Under the pieces are notes generated by a model that did not search any database, was not told the DNA's origin, and saw only the letters and a list, made by a program, of their open reading frames with translations. This document shows positions 24,537-33,100 of a DNA stretch of 64,000 nt, in pieces. Within the stretch, counting starts at the first letter, position 1, and each line of letters begins with the position of its first letter. Origin of the DNA: an uncultured Luteimonas sp. (GTDB lineage Bacteria; Pseudomonadota; Gammaproteobacteria; Xanthomonadales; Xanthomonadaceae); contig CAKTDC010000012.1 in NCBI GenBank assembly GCA_934541015.1, positions 14,143 through 78,142 of the forward strand. Reading direction: 5' to 3'. The position numbers were made by a program, and so were the translations under genes.

Positions 24537-25709
24537 TCAGCCGTGCCGATGGGCCACGAGCAGGGTGATGTCGTCGTAGGGATCAGCGTCGGAGCTGGCC
24601 TGGAGGTCGGCGCGGATGCGCGCCAGCGTGTGCCCGGCCGAGGCGCCGGGATCGGCCAGCAGGGCGAGCAGGCGTTCCTCGGAATAGCGGTTGCCGCCGG
24701 CGTCGACCGCATCGGTCACGCCGTCGGTGAAGGCGACCAGGGTCTCTCCCGGGGCCACCGTTTCCCGCCCCGCCGCGAACGGCAGCTGCGGCAGCATGCC
24801 CACCGCCGGCCCGGTCGGTGCCAGCCGCGTCCGCACGCCGCCGGGGCCGCACACCACCGGCGCCTCGTGGCCGCCGTTGACGTAGGCCAGGTCGCCGCTG
24901 GCGGGCTCGAGCACGGCGAAGAACAGGGTCGCGAACATGTGGTCGCGGTCATGGGTGCGGGCGATGTAGTCGTTTACTCCGGCGACCAGTTCCCGCGCCT
25001 GGGCAGCGGCGTCGCCGTCGGCGGTGAAGATGCGTCCGGCCAGCGCGCGCACCAGGCTGCGGAACAGCGCCATGAACAGCGCCGCGCCCACGCCCTTGCC
25101 GCATACGTCGGCCACCACCATCCCGATGCGATGCTCGCCGGCAAGCGGGAACGCATCGTAGAAGTCGCCGCTCACCCGCCGCGCCGGCTGGAACCACGCG
25201 GCCATTTCCCAGCCCCCGGCGGGCGGCAGCTCCGCGGGCAGGAAGCCGGCCTGGATGTCGCGCGCGATGTCCATTTCCCGCTCCAGGCTGCGCGCGTACA
25301 GCTGTTCGCGGTCGTGCAGGCGCTTCCTGGCCAGGCTCGCGCCCACCCGCGCCCGCAGGATGTGCGGGTTGAACGGTTTGGGCAGGTAGTCGTCGGCCCC
25401 CAGCTCGATACCCCTGATGATGCTGTCGGTATCGCCGAGCGCGGAAATCAGGATCACCGGAACATGGCGCAGCGCCTCGTCGGCGCGCATCCGCTCCAGC
25501 ACCTGGTAGCCGTTGAGCCCGGGCATCATGATGTCCAGCAGCACCAGGTCGAAGCCGCCGCCGGCGAGCATGTCGAGCGCCTGGTGCCCGTCGACGGCGG
25601 TCGCGGTGGCGTGGCCCTGGCGGTGCAGGCGCCGCACCAGCAGGTCGCGGTTGGCCTCGTTGTCGTCGACCACCAGGATGCGGGCGACGTCGTCCTGCGG
25701 CGCGCTCAC
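24537..25709 (-). CDS. Response regulator fused to PP2C/SpoIIE-type serine phosphatase
   Basis: 390 residues. Receiver domain at about 10-125 with the acidic pair in ILVVDDNEANRDLL, the phospho-Asp in LVLLDIMMPGLNGYQVL and Lys in DDYLPKPFN; then a coiled linker (REQLYARSLEREMDIARDIQ) and a SpoIIE/RsbU-type phosphatase whose metal ligands look intact (RRVSGDFYDAFPL; MVVADVCGKGVGAALFM; TLFFAVLEP; FTDGVTDAV; PYDDITLLVAHRHG). Such proteins dephosphorylate STAS anti-anti-sigma factors when the receiver is phosphorylated. GTG start overlapping the upstream stop by 4 bp. Layout resembles RssB, but unlike RssB the phosphatase site is not degenerate. Last gene of the seven-gene operon. Confidence 0.9.
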   Translation of the reverse strand: MSAPQDDVARILVVDDNEANRDLLVRRLHRQGHATATAVDGHQALDMLAGGGFDLVLLDIMMPGLNGYQVLERMRADEALRHVPVILISALGDTDSIIRGIELGADDYLPKPFNPHILRARVGASLARKRLHDREQLYARSLEREMDIARDIQAGFLPAELPPAGGWEMAAWFQPARRVSGDFYDAFPLAGEHRIGMVVADVCGKGVGAALFMALFRSLVRALAGRIFTADGDAAAQARELVAGVNDYIARTHDRDHMFATLFFAVLEPASGDLAYVNGGHEAPVVCGPGGVRTRLAPTGPAVGMLPQLPFAAGRETVAPGETLVAFTDGVTDAVDAGGNRYSEERLLALLADPGASAGHTLARIRADLQASSDADPYDDITLLVAHRHG

Positions 25710-26596
25710 GTCGTTCCCGCCGCGGTGGCGATGTCGAGCTGCCGCAGGTAGGGCAGCACCTCCAGGGTGGCGCGTTCGCCCTGTTCGATGATGTGCGGGA
25801 TCAGGTGGACGTCGTTGACGTGGATCGCATGCTCGAAGGCCGGCAGGATCGGCACGATCTCGGCGTGGTGGGCGGCGCTGTAGAAGGCATAGGTCGAGCG
25901 CAGCAGGTTGTTGATCGCGATGGCGGTGGACTGGCCGGCCAGGCCCAGCAGCGAGTCCAGCCGCCCGGTCGGCGGATTCTCGAAACCCATGGCCAGGATC
26001 AGGTCGGCGCCCTCGCGGATGGCCAGGCTGATCGGCAGCGGATCGGACGCGCCGCCGTCGATCAGCAGCCGCCCTGCGACCGGCCAGGGCCGCAGCAGCA
26101 GCGGCATGGCGATGCTGGCGCGGACCGCGTCGGCGATGGAGCCCGAATCGAGGCCGACCTTCTCGCCGGTGCGCAGGTCGGTGGCGGCGATGTGCAGCGG
26201 GATCCGGGTGTCGGCGAAGGTCGCCTGGCCGAACAGCTCGCGGAGCGCAGCCGCCACGCCGCGGTCGTCGACCAGGCCGATACGGCCGCTCGATGCCAGG
26301 CGGCGCGGCAGCAGCCCGCGCAGCAGCGAGCGGTAGTGGATGCGCTTGAACAGCCCGTTCCAGAGCCGGTGGCTGTGGCGCTCGGCTTCCAGCGCGTCCA
26401 TGCCCAGCGCCATCGAGGCGGTGTACAGCGCGCCGCCGCTGCAGCCGACCACCAGGTCGGGCCGGATGCCCTCGCGCTGCAGCACCTTCCACATGCCCAC
26501 CGCGGCCGCGCACTTGATCCCGCCCGAGCCGACCACGATGGCCAGCCGCGGGCGGCGTGGCGGCATGCGCTCTGCCGCCGGCCGCGCTTCAGGCAT
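25706..26596 (-). CDS. Patatin-like phospholipase, RssA-like (copy 1)
   Basis: 296 residues. Patatin-family motifs: oxyanion hole VVGSGGIKCAAAVGMWKVL, nucleophile elbow VVGCSGGALYTASMAL (Ser in GCSGG) and catalytic Asp in LIDGGASDPLPISLAI. The family contains lipid acyl hydrolases; the E. coli homologue RssA sits next to the response regulator gene rssB. Here it overlaps both neighbours (8 bp with copy 2 upstream, 4 bp with the response regulator-PP2C gene downstream), so co-translation is expected. No signal peptide; cytoplasmic or membrane-associated. Substrate unknown. Confidence 0.88.
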   Translation of the reverse strand: MPEARPAAERMPPRRPRLAIVVGSGGIKCAAAVGMWKVLQREGIRPDLVVGCSGGALYTASMALGMDALEAERHSHRLWNGLFKRIHYRSLLRGLLPRRLASSGRIGLVDDRGVAAALRELFGQATFADTRIPLHIAATDLRTGEKVGLDSGSIADAVRASIAMPLLLRPWPVAGRLLIDGGASDPLPISLAIREGADLILAMGFENPPTGRLDSLLGLAGQSTAIAINNLLRSTYAFYSAAHHAEIVPILPAFEHAIHVNDVHLIPHIIEQGERATLEVLPYLRQLDIATAAGTT

Positions 26597-27458
26597 CGGC
26601 CGCCTCCAGCGCCTGGCGCAGGTATCCGAGCTGGGCCTGGGTCGCGCGCTCGCCCTCCTCGATCACGTAGGGGATCTCGTGGGTGTCGAACAGCCGCACC
26701 GGGCGGTCGAAGTCGGGCAGCACCGGGATGATCTCGGCGTGGTGGGCGAGATTGTGGAAGGCGTAGTTCGCGCGCAGCAGGTTGTTGGTGTAGACGCTGT
26801 TGACCTGGAACGCGTAGCGGGTGGCGGAGCGGATGCGCTTTGGGTACGGGCTCTCGAAGCCCATCGCCAGGATCACGTCGGCGCCCTCGCGGATGGCCAC
26901 GTCCACCGGCAGCGGATCGGACGCGCAGCCGTCGATCAGCCAGCGGCCGTCGATCTCCCACGGTTTCCAGATATACGGGATGGCGATGCTCGCGCGCACC
27001 GCGTCGCGCACCCGGCCCTGCGACAGCGACACCATCTGCCCGTTGTGCAGGTCGGTGGCGACCACGTGCAGCGGCACCGCGGTCTGTTCGAAGCGGCGGT
27101 CGCCGAACAGCTGGTCCAGCGCCTTCATCAGCGGCCTGTCGCTGACCATTCCCAGCGTGCCGTCGAAGCCGAACACCTGCGGCAGCACCGCGCCCAGCAG
27201 CGAGCGCAGGTCGCGGCGCCGGGTCAGCTCCGGCGTCCACAGCTCGCGGGTCAGGCGTTCGCAGGTATCGATGTCGTGGCCCAGCGCCATCACCGAGGCG
27301 TACAGGCTGCCGCCGCTGCAGCCCACCAGCAGGTCGATGCCGATGCCTTCGCGCTGCAGGACCTTCCACATGCCCAGGGCGGCGGCGCACTGCACGCTGC
27401 CCGAGCCGATGACCAGGGCGACCCGCTTGCGGCGCGGCGGCTTCACGCTCGCGTCCAT
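26589..27458 (-). CDS. Patatin-like phospholipase, RssA-like (copy 2)
   Basis: 289 residues, clearly homologous along its length to the adjacent copy (GMWKVLQREGI, ADLILAMGFE versus ADVILAMGFE). It keeps the oxyanion region (LVIGSGSVQCAAALGMWKVL), the nucleophile elbow LVGCSGGSLYASVMAL and the catalytic Asp, but the usual Asp-Gly-Gly is Asp-Gly-Cys (LIDGCASDPLPVDVAI) and the Gly-rich loop is GSGSVQ instead of GSGGIK. The ATG shares one base with the upstream stop (TGATG at 27458). The tandem pair looks like an old duplication with diverged active-site surroundings. Confidence 0.87.
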   Translation of the reverse strand: MDASVKPPRRKRVALVIGSGSVQCAAALGMWKVLQREGIGIDLLVGCSGGSLYASVMALGHDIDTCERLTRELWTPELTRRRDLRSLLGAVLPQVFGFDGTLGMVSDRPLMKALDQLFGDRRFEQTAVPLHVVATDLHNGQMVSLSQGRVRDAVRASIAIPYIWKPWEIDGRWLIDGCASDPLPVDVAIREGADVILAMGFESPYPKRIRSATRYAFQVNSVYTNNLLRANYAFHNLAHHAEIIPVLPDFDRPVRLFDTHEIPYVIEEGERATQAQLGYLRQALEAADA

Positions 27459-27793
27459 CAGGCGTAGCTGTCCAGCGCCGAGGCGACGTCGTCGTAGCAC
27501 TTCATGATGGCGGTGAAGCCGCTCAGCTCCAGCACCTTTCGCACCGGCGGGTTGATGCTGGCCAGGCGCAGGTCGCCGCCGCGCTGGCGCGCCTGCTTGA
27601 CGGTGGCCAGCAGCGCGCGCAGCCCGGCGCTGCTGGTGTACTCGACCCGCGCCAGGTCGGCGACCAGGCGGATGTGGCCGGCGTCCACGCAATCCTGCAG
27701 CGTGCCCAGCAGGGTGTCGGCGGTGATGCCGTCCACGCTGCCGGAGATCGCCACCACGGCGGCGTGCCCGGCGGGCTTGATCTCGATGTCCAT
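27458..27793 (-). CDS. STAS-domain anti-sigma factor antagonist (RsbV/SpoIIAA-like)
   Basis: 111 residues. MDIEIKPAGHAAVVAISGSVDG is the first strand pair of a STAS fold; DLARVEYTSSAGLRALLATV holds the phosphorylatable Ser just before the Ala-Gly-Leu turn. In partner switching the unphosphorylated protein binds an RsbW-like kinase and frees its client; phosphorylation releases it. The start at 27793 is chosen for the AAAGGAGAG ribosome-binding site 7 bp upstream; an ATG at 27811 overlapping the upstream stop by 4 bp would add six residues. Partner kinase and phosphatase genes flank it. Confidence 0.88.
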   Translation of the reverse strand: MDIEIKPAGHAAVVAISGSVDGITADTLLGTLQDCVDAGHIRLVADLARVEYTSSAGLRALLATVKQARQRGGDLRLASINPPVRKVLELSGFTAIMKCYDDVASALDSYA

Positions 27794-27807
27794 GGGTGTC
27801 TCTCCTT

Positions 27808-28257
27808 TCATCCGTCCGATCCCCCGCGCGGGGGAAGATTCCTGACCAGGGTGTATACGTTGCCGCCGTCCGCCCCGGGTTCGCGCTTGACCTCGTCCAT
27901 CACCTGCCGCACCAGGTGCCAGCCCAGTCCGCCCGGCTCGCGCTGGCCAAGGCCGGCATCGATATCGGGCGCCCGCGCGCTGGCCGGATCGAAGTCCGGC
28001 GCGGCGTCGGCCAGGGTCACCACCACGCGTGCCGGCGTGGCATCCACGCGCACCGTCACCGGGCCAGTGCCGCTCCGGTAGCCGTGCCGGAAGATGTTGG
28101 TGAACACCTCCTCGGCGGCCAGGCGCAGGTCGGCCGACGCCTCGTCCCCGGCGCCGACCCGCGCGCAGGCGTCCGCCAGCAACGCCGCCAGCGCGGACAG
28201 GTCGGCCAGCCCGGTGGCCCGGAACGGAATGCCGGCACCGCCCGGGCCGGGGCTCAT
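27808..28257 (-). CDS. RsbW-like serine kinase/anti-sigma ATPase (HATPase_c)
   Basis: 149 residues. GHKL ATPase motifs: N-box AAEEVFTNIFRHGY, G1-like LADAAPDFDP, G2-like REPGGLGWHLVRQVMDEVKRE. This combination, with the MDEV ending, is typical of RsbW/SpoIIAB-type kinases that phosphorylate STAS proteins. ATG overlaps the CheY-like gene's stop by 4 bp, and its own stop overlaps the alternative STAS start. No sigma factor gene is adjacent, so its client may be a distant sigma factor or another output. Confidence 0.88.
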   Translation of the reverse strand: MSPGPGGAGIPFRATGLADLSALAALLADACARVGAGDEASADLRLAAEEVFTNIFRHGYRSGTGPVTVRVDATPARVVVTLADAAPDFDPASARAPDIDAGLGQREPGGLGWHLVRQVMDEVKREPGADGGNVYTLVRNLPPRGGSDG

Positions 28258-28631
28258 TGCGCCGCCGCGTCCCGGGTGACCGCGACGATCTTCGCCCACA
28301 GGCGCTCCAGGTCCACCGGCTTGGTGTCGAACTCGTCGCAGCCGGCGGCCAGCGCGCGTTCGCGGTCCTCGGCCATCGCGTGCGCGGTCAGCGCGATCAC
28401 CGGGATCGCCGCGGTGCGCGCATCGCCCTTGATCCGGCGCGCCGCCTCCCAGCCGTCCATCACCGGCAGGCCCATGTCCATCAGGACCACGTCGGGACGA
28501 TCGGCAAGCGTCGCCTCGACCGCCGCCTGTCCGTCCGTCGCGGTCGTCACCGCATGCCCGCGGCGGGTCAGCCGCCGCGAGAGCATGTCCCGGTTCATCT
28601 CGTTGTCTTCGACCAGCAGGATCTTCAGCAC
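28254..28631 (-). CDS. Single-domain response regulator (CheY/DivK-like)
   Basis: 125 residues, only a receiver domain: acidic pair in KILLVEDNEMNRDML, phospho-Asp in VVLMDMGLPVMDGWE, Thr in VIALTAHAMAEDRERA and Lys in EFDTKPVDLERLW. The start is a GTG that overlaps the kinase gene's stop by 7 bp. It would accept phosphate from the upstream hybrid kinase and pass it on or act by protein contact. Confidence 0.9.
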   Translation of the reverse strand: MLKILLVEDNEMNRDMLSRRLTRRGHAVTTATDGQAAVEATLADRPDVVLMDMGLPVMDGWEAARRIKGDARTAAIPVIALTAHAMAEDRERALAAGCDEFDTKPVDLERLWAKIVAVTRDAAAQ

Positions 28632-30760
28632 GGTTCCATCGCAGCGGCGGGATTGCGGCCAACGGACGACGCGGCGCCCAGCGCGCGCCGCACCTCCCCC
28701 TCCAGTTCGCCGCCACTATAGCGGCCCTTGGCGAACACCATGCGGGCACGGCCGGAGAGCTCCTGCTGCTCGGCCCGGGTCAGCTCCTTGGCGGTGAGCA
28801 CGATCACCGGGATGTCGTCGGCATCGCCGCGGCCGCGCAGCGCGTCCAGGAAGGCGAAGCCGTCCATCCCCGGCATCATCAGGTCCAGCAGCACCAGCGC
28901 GGGCGCGGCGTCGATGCAGGCCAGACCCTCTTCGCCGCTGGCCGCCTCGATCACCCGCCAGCCCTGCCGCTCCAGCTGCCGGCGCAGCATGTCGCGGGTG
29001 GTGGCATCGTCGTCGATCACCAGGATCGGCTGCGCCGCGGCCGTGCCCAGGTGCCTGCGGACGGTGTCCGCCAGGCCATCGTGCTGCACCGGCTTGACCA
29101 GGTAGCCGGCCGCGCCCAGGGACACGCCGAGCGCCTGCTGGCCGGTGACCGAGACCATCACCACCGGGATCGGCGCCAGCTGCGGATCGGCCTTGAGCTG
29201 GGCCAGCACGTTCCAGCCGTCGTCGCCGGGCATCAGCACGTCGAGCAGGATCAGGCTGGGCCGCAGCTCGCGGGCGCGGCGCAGTCCGTCGGCGCCGTCG
29301 CCGGCGGCCTCCACCCTCAGCCCCTGGCGCGCGAGCATGCGCGCCAGCAGGTCGCGCCCGGCGGGGTCGTCGTCGATCACCAGCACGATGGGGGCGTCCG
29401 CCGGCACCGCGACTGCGGCGCCGGGTGCGGCAGTTTCCGGGGCGGACTGCGGCGCGCGCGCGTCGGCCGGCACGCGGATGGTGAAGGTGGTGCCGACCCC
29501 CGCCGCGCTGCGCAGGTCGATGTCGCCGCCCAGCATCCGCGCGAAATGCCGCGACAGGGCCAGCCCCAGCCCGGTTCCGCCGTACTTGCGGGTGGTCGAG
29601 GCATCGGCCTGGGAGAACGGCTGGAACAGCCCTTCCTGCTGCCCGGCGGTCATGCCGATGCCGGTATCCTCGACTTCGAACACCAGCCATTCGCGCCCGT
29701 CGGCGTCCTCGCGCCGGGCGCGCAGGGCGATCTCGCCCTTGTCGGTGAACTTGGCCGCGTTGCCCAGCAGGTTGAACAGCATCTGCCGCAGCTTGGTGAC
29801 GTCGGTATGCATCGACCCCGGCGCGTGGGCGTCCAGCGCAAGCCGGTTGCCGCGCGCGTCGGCCAGCGGCCGCACGGTGTCGATCACCTCCTGCAGCAGC
29901 GGTCCCAGCGCCACCTCCTCCAGGTGCAGCTCCATCTTGCCGGCCTCGATCTTGGACAGGTCGAGCACCTCGTTGATCAGCCCCAGCAGGTGCTTGCCGG
30001 CGCCATGGATCTTCTTCAGGTCGGGGATGGCCGCCTCCTCGCCGGCGTCCTGGGCCTCCTCCACCAGCAGCTCGCTGTAGCCGATGATCGCGTTCAGCGG
30101 CGTGCGCAGCTCATGGCTCATGTTGGCCAGGAACAGGCTCTTGGAGCGGTTGGCGGTCACCGCCTCCTCCTTGGCCTGCGCCAGCTGTACGCGCTGCTCC
30201 TCCAGCTGCAGGTTCTGCTCCTGCAGCAGCCTGCGGTTGTGCACGAAGCGCTTGCTCTGCATGTAGGAGTGCAGGGCGAACACCGAGCTGGTCAGGAAGA
30301 TGCCCAGGATGCTGGCCGCGGTGGGCAGCAGCGGGGCGTCGAACTGCAGCGCGTAGCCGGTGAACCAGCCGCAGCCGACCACCCCCAGCGCGACGCCGAT
30401 CCAGCCGCGGCGCGCCAGTTCCACGCCGCCCACGCCGAGATTGCCCAGGTTCACCGCGGTCAGGAACATCACGCTCGGCCACAGGCTGAAGTGCATCCCG
30501 GCCGCCCACGCGCCGACCATCACCGAGTCCAGGAACATGTTGCGGTGCTCGGCGCGCTTGGGATCGGCGCTGTGGCGGGCCACCAGGTACGCCACCTGCG
30601 GCCAGCCCAGGCCCCAGGCCAGCAGCAGCGCGATCACCGTAGGCGAGTCGCGCCCGGTGGCGTGGAACACCGAAATGAAGATGACGATCAGCAGCGGGAA
30701 GCACGTCATCCGGACGATGTAGTCGAGCCGGACGATGGGGTGCAGCCTGGATCTGGGCAT
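28625..30760 (-). CDS. Hybrid histidine kinase with MASE2-like membrane sensor and two receiver domains
   Basis: 711 residues. N-terminal membrane region (residues about 10-170) starting RLDYIVRMTCFPLLIVIFIS looks like a MASE2 sensor; a coiled coil follows (RRLLQEQNLQLEEQRVQLAQAKEEA); the HisKA box is FLANMSHELRTPLNAIIGYS; ATP-binding boxes LLGNAAKF, VEDTGIGM and GTGLGLALSRHFA; then two receivers with phospho-Asp in LILLDVLMPGDDGWN and LVLLDLMMPGMDGFA. First gene of the signalling operon. Signal unknown. The second receiver's C-terminus is atypical (RARMVFAKGRYSGGELEGEV). Confidence 0.9.
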   Translation of the reverse strand: MPRSRLHPIVRLDYIVRMTCFPLLIVIFISVFHATGRDSPTVIALLLAWGLGWPQVAYLVARHSADPKRAEHRNMFLDSVMVGAWAAGMHFSLWPSVMFLTAVNLGNLGVGGVELARRGWIGVALGVVGCGWFTGYALQFDAPLLPTAASILGIFLTSSVFALHSYMQSKRFVHNRRLLQEQNLQLEEQRVQLAQAKEEAVTANRSKSLFLANMSHELRTPLNAIIGYSELLVEEAQDAGEEAAIPDLKKIHGAGKHLLGLINEVLDLSKIEAGKMELHLEEVALGPLLQEVIDTVRPLADARGNRLALDAHAPGSMHTDVTKLRQMLFNLLGNAAKFTDKGEIALRARREDADGREWLVFEVEDTGIGMTAGQQEGLFQPFSQADASTTRKYGGTGLGLALSRHFARMLGGDIDLRSAAGVGTTFTIRVPADARAPQSAPETAAPGAAVAVPADAPIVLVIDDDPAGRDLLARMLARQGLRVEAAGDGADGLRRARELRPSLILLDVLMPGDDGWNVLAQLKADPQLAPIPVVMVSVTGQQALGVSLGAAGYLVKPVQHDGLADTVRRHLGTAAAQPILVIDDDATTRDMLRRQLERQGWRVIEAASGEEGLACIDAAPALVLLDLMMPGMDGFAFLDALRGRGDADDIPVIVLTAKELTRAEQQELSGRARMVFAKGRYSGGELEGEVRRALGAASSVGRNPAAAMEPC

Positions 30761-30838
30761 GGTGTCCTTCGGGCGCGGGGCGGGATCGCGCCTGCGGCAC
30801 ACTACCGGAATTGCCGGGCCGGCATCCAGCCGCGGGGA

Positions 30839-32905
30839 TCAGAACCCGACCTGCATCTTCACGTAGAAGCTGCGCCCCTCCATCGGGAAGCCCCAGGCCA
30901 GTTCGTACAGCTCGTCGGTGAGGTTGCGGGCGCCGACGGCGATGCGCATCGCGTCGGACACGTCCCACTGCGCCTGCAGGTTGAGCAGGGTGTACTGGCC
31001 GGTCTTGATGTAGCTGGTGCCCGGCCCGGCGTTCCAGCGGTCGTCGGCGTATTCCAGGCTGGGGGTGAACGACCAGCGCGCCAGCGGCGACCAGGTCGCA
31101 TACAGCAGCGCCTGGTGGCCGGGGATGCCGGTGGGGCGGTAGTCGGGCTGCAGCGGATCCCTGATGGTGCGGTGCAGCCAGGTGGCGTTGCCGCCGAGCA
31201 CGAAGCTGTCCGACAGCCTCGCCTGGCCGCCGAACTCGATGCCGTAGTACTCGCCGTCGCCGACGTTGCGGGTCTGGGTCAGCTGCGGCGGGCCTTCCTC
31301 GACCACCACCGTCTGGATCATGTCGCTCACGTCGGAGTAGAACACCGCCGCGTTGAGGCTGGTGTCGCCGGAGAACCGGCGCTGCCAGGACAGCTCAAGA
31401 TTGGTGCCGCGCTCGCTGCCCAGGTCGGGGTTGGGCAGCGCGGTGCCGAAGCGGGTGCTGAAGCGCTCGAAGGTGGTGGCGAATCGGGTGCGCGAGGACA
31501 GGCTCAGGCCGAAGCGCGAGTCCTCGGATGGGCGCCAGTGCACCGCCGCCTGGCCGTTCCAGGCGTCACTGTCGCCGGTGGGGTACTCGAACAGGCCGAC
31601 GCTGCTGTTGTACTCCTGCGCCTGCTTGACCTCGTTGCGGTCGTGGCTGACGCCGACCACCACGTCGACCGTACCGGTCGCATGCCAGGTGTTCTCAAGC
31701 GCCAGCGACCAGGTGTCCTCGCGGTTGTACTGGGTGGGCTCGCGGTTGGCCAGCGTCGGGTGCGTGGGCCGGTTGAGGTTGTATTCGCTGTGGCGGTCGC
31801 TGCGCCAGTACACCGCAATGCGGGTGTCGCTGCCGGGCAGCGCCCGGAAGCCGAGCTCGGCGCTGACGCCGTAGGCCTTGTCTTCATAGATGCTCTGGAA
31901 GCGGCCGTTGTTGGACTGCGTGGTGTAGCTGCCGTTGTCGTAGGCGTAGAGCGCGTTGTCGAAGGTGTTGTAGTACGCCCTGGCCTTCAGATAGGTGGTC
32001 TCGGAGAACCGGGTGCTGGACAGGAAGTAGATGTTCTCGATATCCCACATCGGCCAGTCCCAGTAGCTGTTGGGCGGGTTGGGCGGATCCTGGTGGACGT
32101 TGAGCGGCGCGCCCTTGGCGCCGTCCTGGCGGGTGTAGCTCAGGCTGTATTCGTCGGTGGCGTTGGGCACGAAGCCGAGCTTGAGGTTGATGCGCGAGTC
32201 GCGGTTGGCGGACCGGTTGCGCTCGCCCGCCTGCTGGATCGAGGTGCCGGCGAAGCCGCCGGGCAGCGCCCAGTGGTCGCGGTCCTGGTAGCTGATGCTG
32301 GCTTGGACGTAGAACCGGTCCTGGCGGGTGCCGACCGAGGCATATCCGTTCCAGGCCGCCATGTCGGCGCCGCGGTCCAGGTCCATGCCCAGCTGGAAGC
32401 GCGCCTCGAACTCCCCGGTCGGTCGCCGCGTGACCAGGTTGATCGCGCCGCCCATCGCGCCCGGGCCGTCGATCACCGAGACATAGCCCTTCTGCACCTG
32501 CACCTCGGCCAGGTCGGCGGTGAGGAATCGGCGGAAGTCGAGGCGGTTGTCGGCCGGCAGGTAGATGCGCACGCCGTCGATCGACAGCGGCACCTGCCAG
32601 CGGCCGAAGCCGCGCACGAAGATGTCGTGTTCGTTGCGGCGGCCGTTGCTGTCCTGGGTGGTCATCACGCCCGGGGTCAGCTTCACCGCGTCGTCGAGGG
32701 TGAGCGTGTCGAAGGTCCACATCTCCTCGCCGGTCACGGTGTCGTCGCCGGTGGCGACCGTCTCCGGGCGCTCGCCGGTCACGGTGATCTGGCCGAGCGT
32801 GAACGCGTCGTCCGCCGGTGGCTTGCTGCCGCCGTCCTGCGCGTGGGCGGCGAACGCGGTCAGCCCGAGGGCGGTGCAGACGGACAGCTGGCGGATCCGG
32901 ACCAT
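30839..32905 (-). CDS. TonB-dependent outer-membrane receptor
   Basis: 688 residues. Signal peptide (VRIRQLSVCTALGLTAFAAHAQ), a TonB-box-like TLGQITVTGERPE, plug domain (DAVKLTPGVMTTQDSNGRRNEHDIFVRG; GAINLVTRRPTGEF) and a 22-strand barrel ending in an aromatic residue (SFYVKMQVGF). Ribosome-binding site AGGAGA 7 bp before the ATG. Such receptors import metal chelates or other large solutes using TonB energy; the substrate is not readable. Upstream lies an AT-rich palindrome that also precedes the DUF1111 operon, which suggests joint control, perhaps by a metal. Confidence 0.9.
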   Translation of the reverse strand: MVRIRQLSVCTALGLTAFAAHAQDGGSKPPADDAFTLGQITVTGERPETVATGDDTVTGEEMWTFDTLTLDDAVKLTPGVMTTQDSNGRRNEHDIFVRGFGRWQVPLSIDGVRIYLPADNRLDFRRFLTADLAEVQVQKGYVSVIDGPGAMGGAINLVTRRPTGEFEARFQLGMDLDRGADMAAWNGYASVGTRQDRFYVQASISYQDRDHWALPGGFAGTSIQQAGERNRSANRDSRINLKLGFVPNATDEYSLSYTRQDGAKGAPLNVHQDPPNPPNSYWDWPMWDIENIYFLSSTRFSETTYLKARAYYNTFDNALYAYDNGSYTTQSNNGRFQSIYEDKAYGVSAELGFRALPGSDTRIAVYWRSDRHSEYNLNRPTHPTLANREPTQYNREDTWSLALENTWHATGTVDVVVGVSHDRNEVKQAQEYNSSVGLFEYPTGDSDAWNGQAAVHWRPSEDSRFGLSLSSRTRFATTFERFSTRFGTALPNPDLGSERGTNLELSWQRRFSGDTSLNAAVFYSDVSDMIQTVVVEEGPPQLTQTRNVGDGEYYGIEFGGQARLSDSFVLGGNATWLHRTIRDPLQPDYRPTGIPGHQALLYATWSPLARWSFTPSLEYADDRWNAGPGTSYIKTGQYTLLNLQAQWDVSDAMRIAVGARNLTDELYELAWGFPMEGRSFYVKMQVGF

Positions 32906-32995
32906 CGGGAATCTCCTGGTGTGGGGGCGCGATGCCACTCCCGCGGTCCGGCCCTGCGGGACGGGTGGGTGCGGGAATGCGACGTGGCTGGGATT

Positions 32996-33019
32996 CGATA
33001 TATTCTGTGAAATATATCG
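32996..33019. promoter_or_regulatory. Operator-like AT-rich palindrome upstream of the TonB receptor
   Basis: CGATATATT at 32996-33004 and its exact complement AATATATCG at 33011-33019 flank a 6-bp spacer (CTGTGA). It is strikingly AT-rich for this genome and lies about 90 bp upstream of the receptor start. A near copy sits at 34969-34992 in front of the linked operon. It does not read as a standard Fur box; the regulator is unknown. Confidence 0.75.
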
Positions 33020-33100
33020 ATATCGGGAAGGAGGCTCAACCGGCGTCGGCGGGGTGGGATCACCTGGCTGTGGTCGGGATCGCGGCCGTGGAGCGCGTCT

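Noticed and set aside
29051..33010. 1319-residue plus-strand frame opposite the hybrid kinase and TonB receptor
   Set aside because: Antisense shadow; low-complexity His/Arg/Gln-rich translation and no family features.
32996..33019. Fur box
   Set aside because: The palindrome lacks the GATAAT hexamer pattern of Fur sites, so iron control is only a guess.
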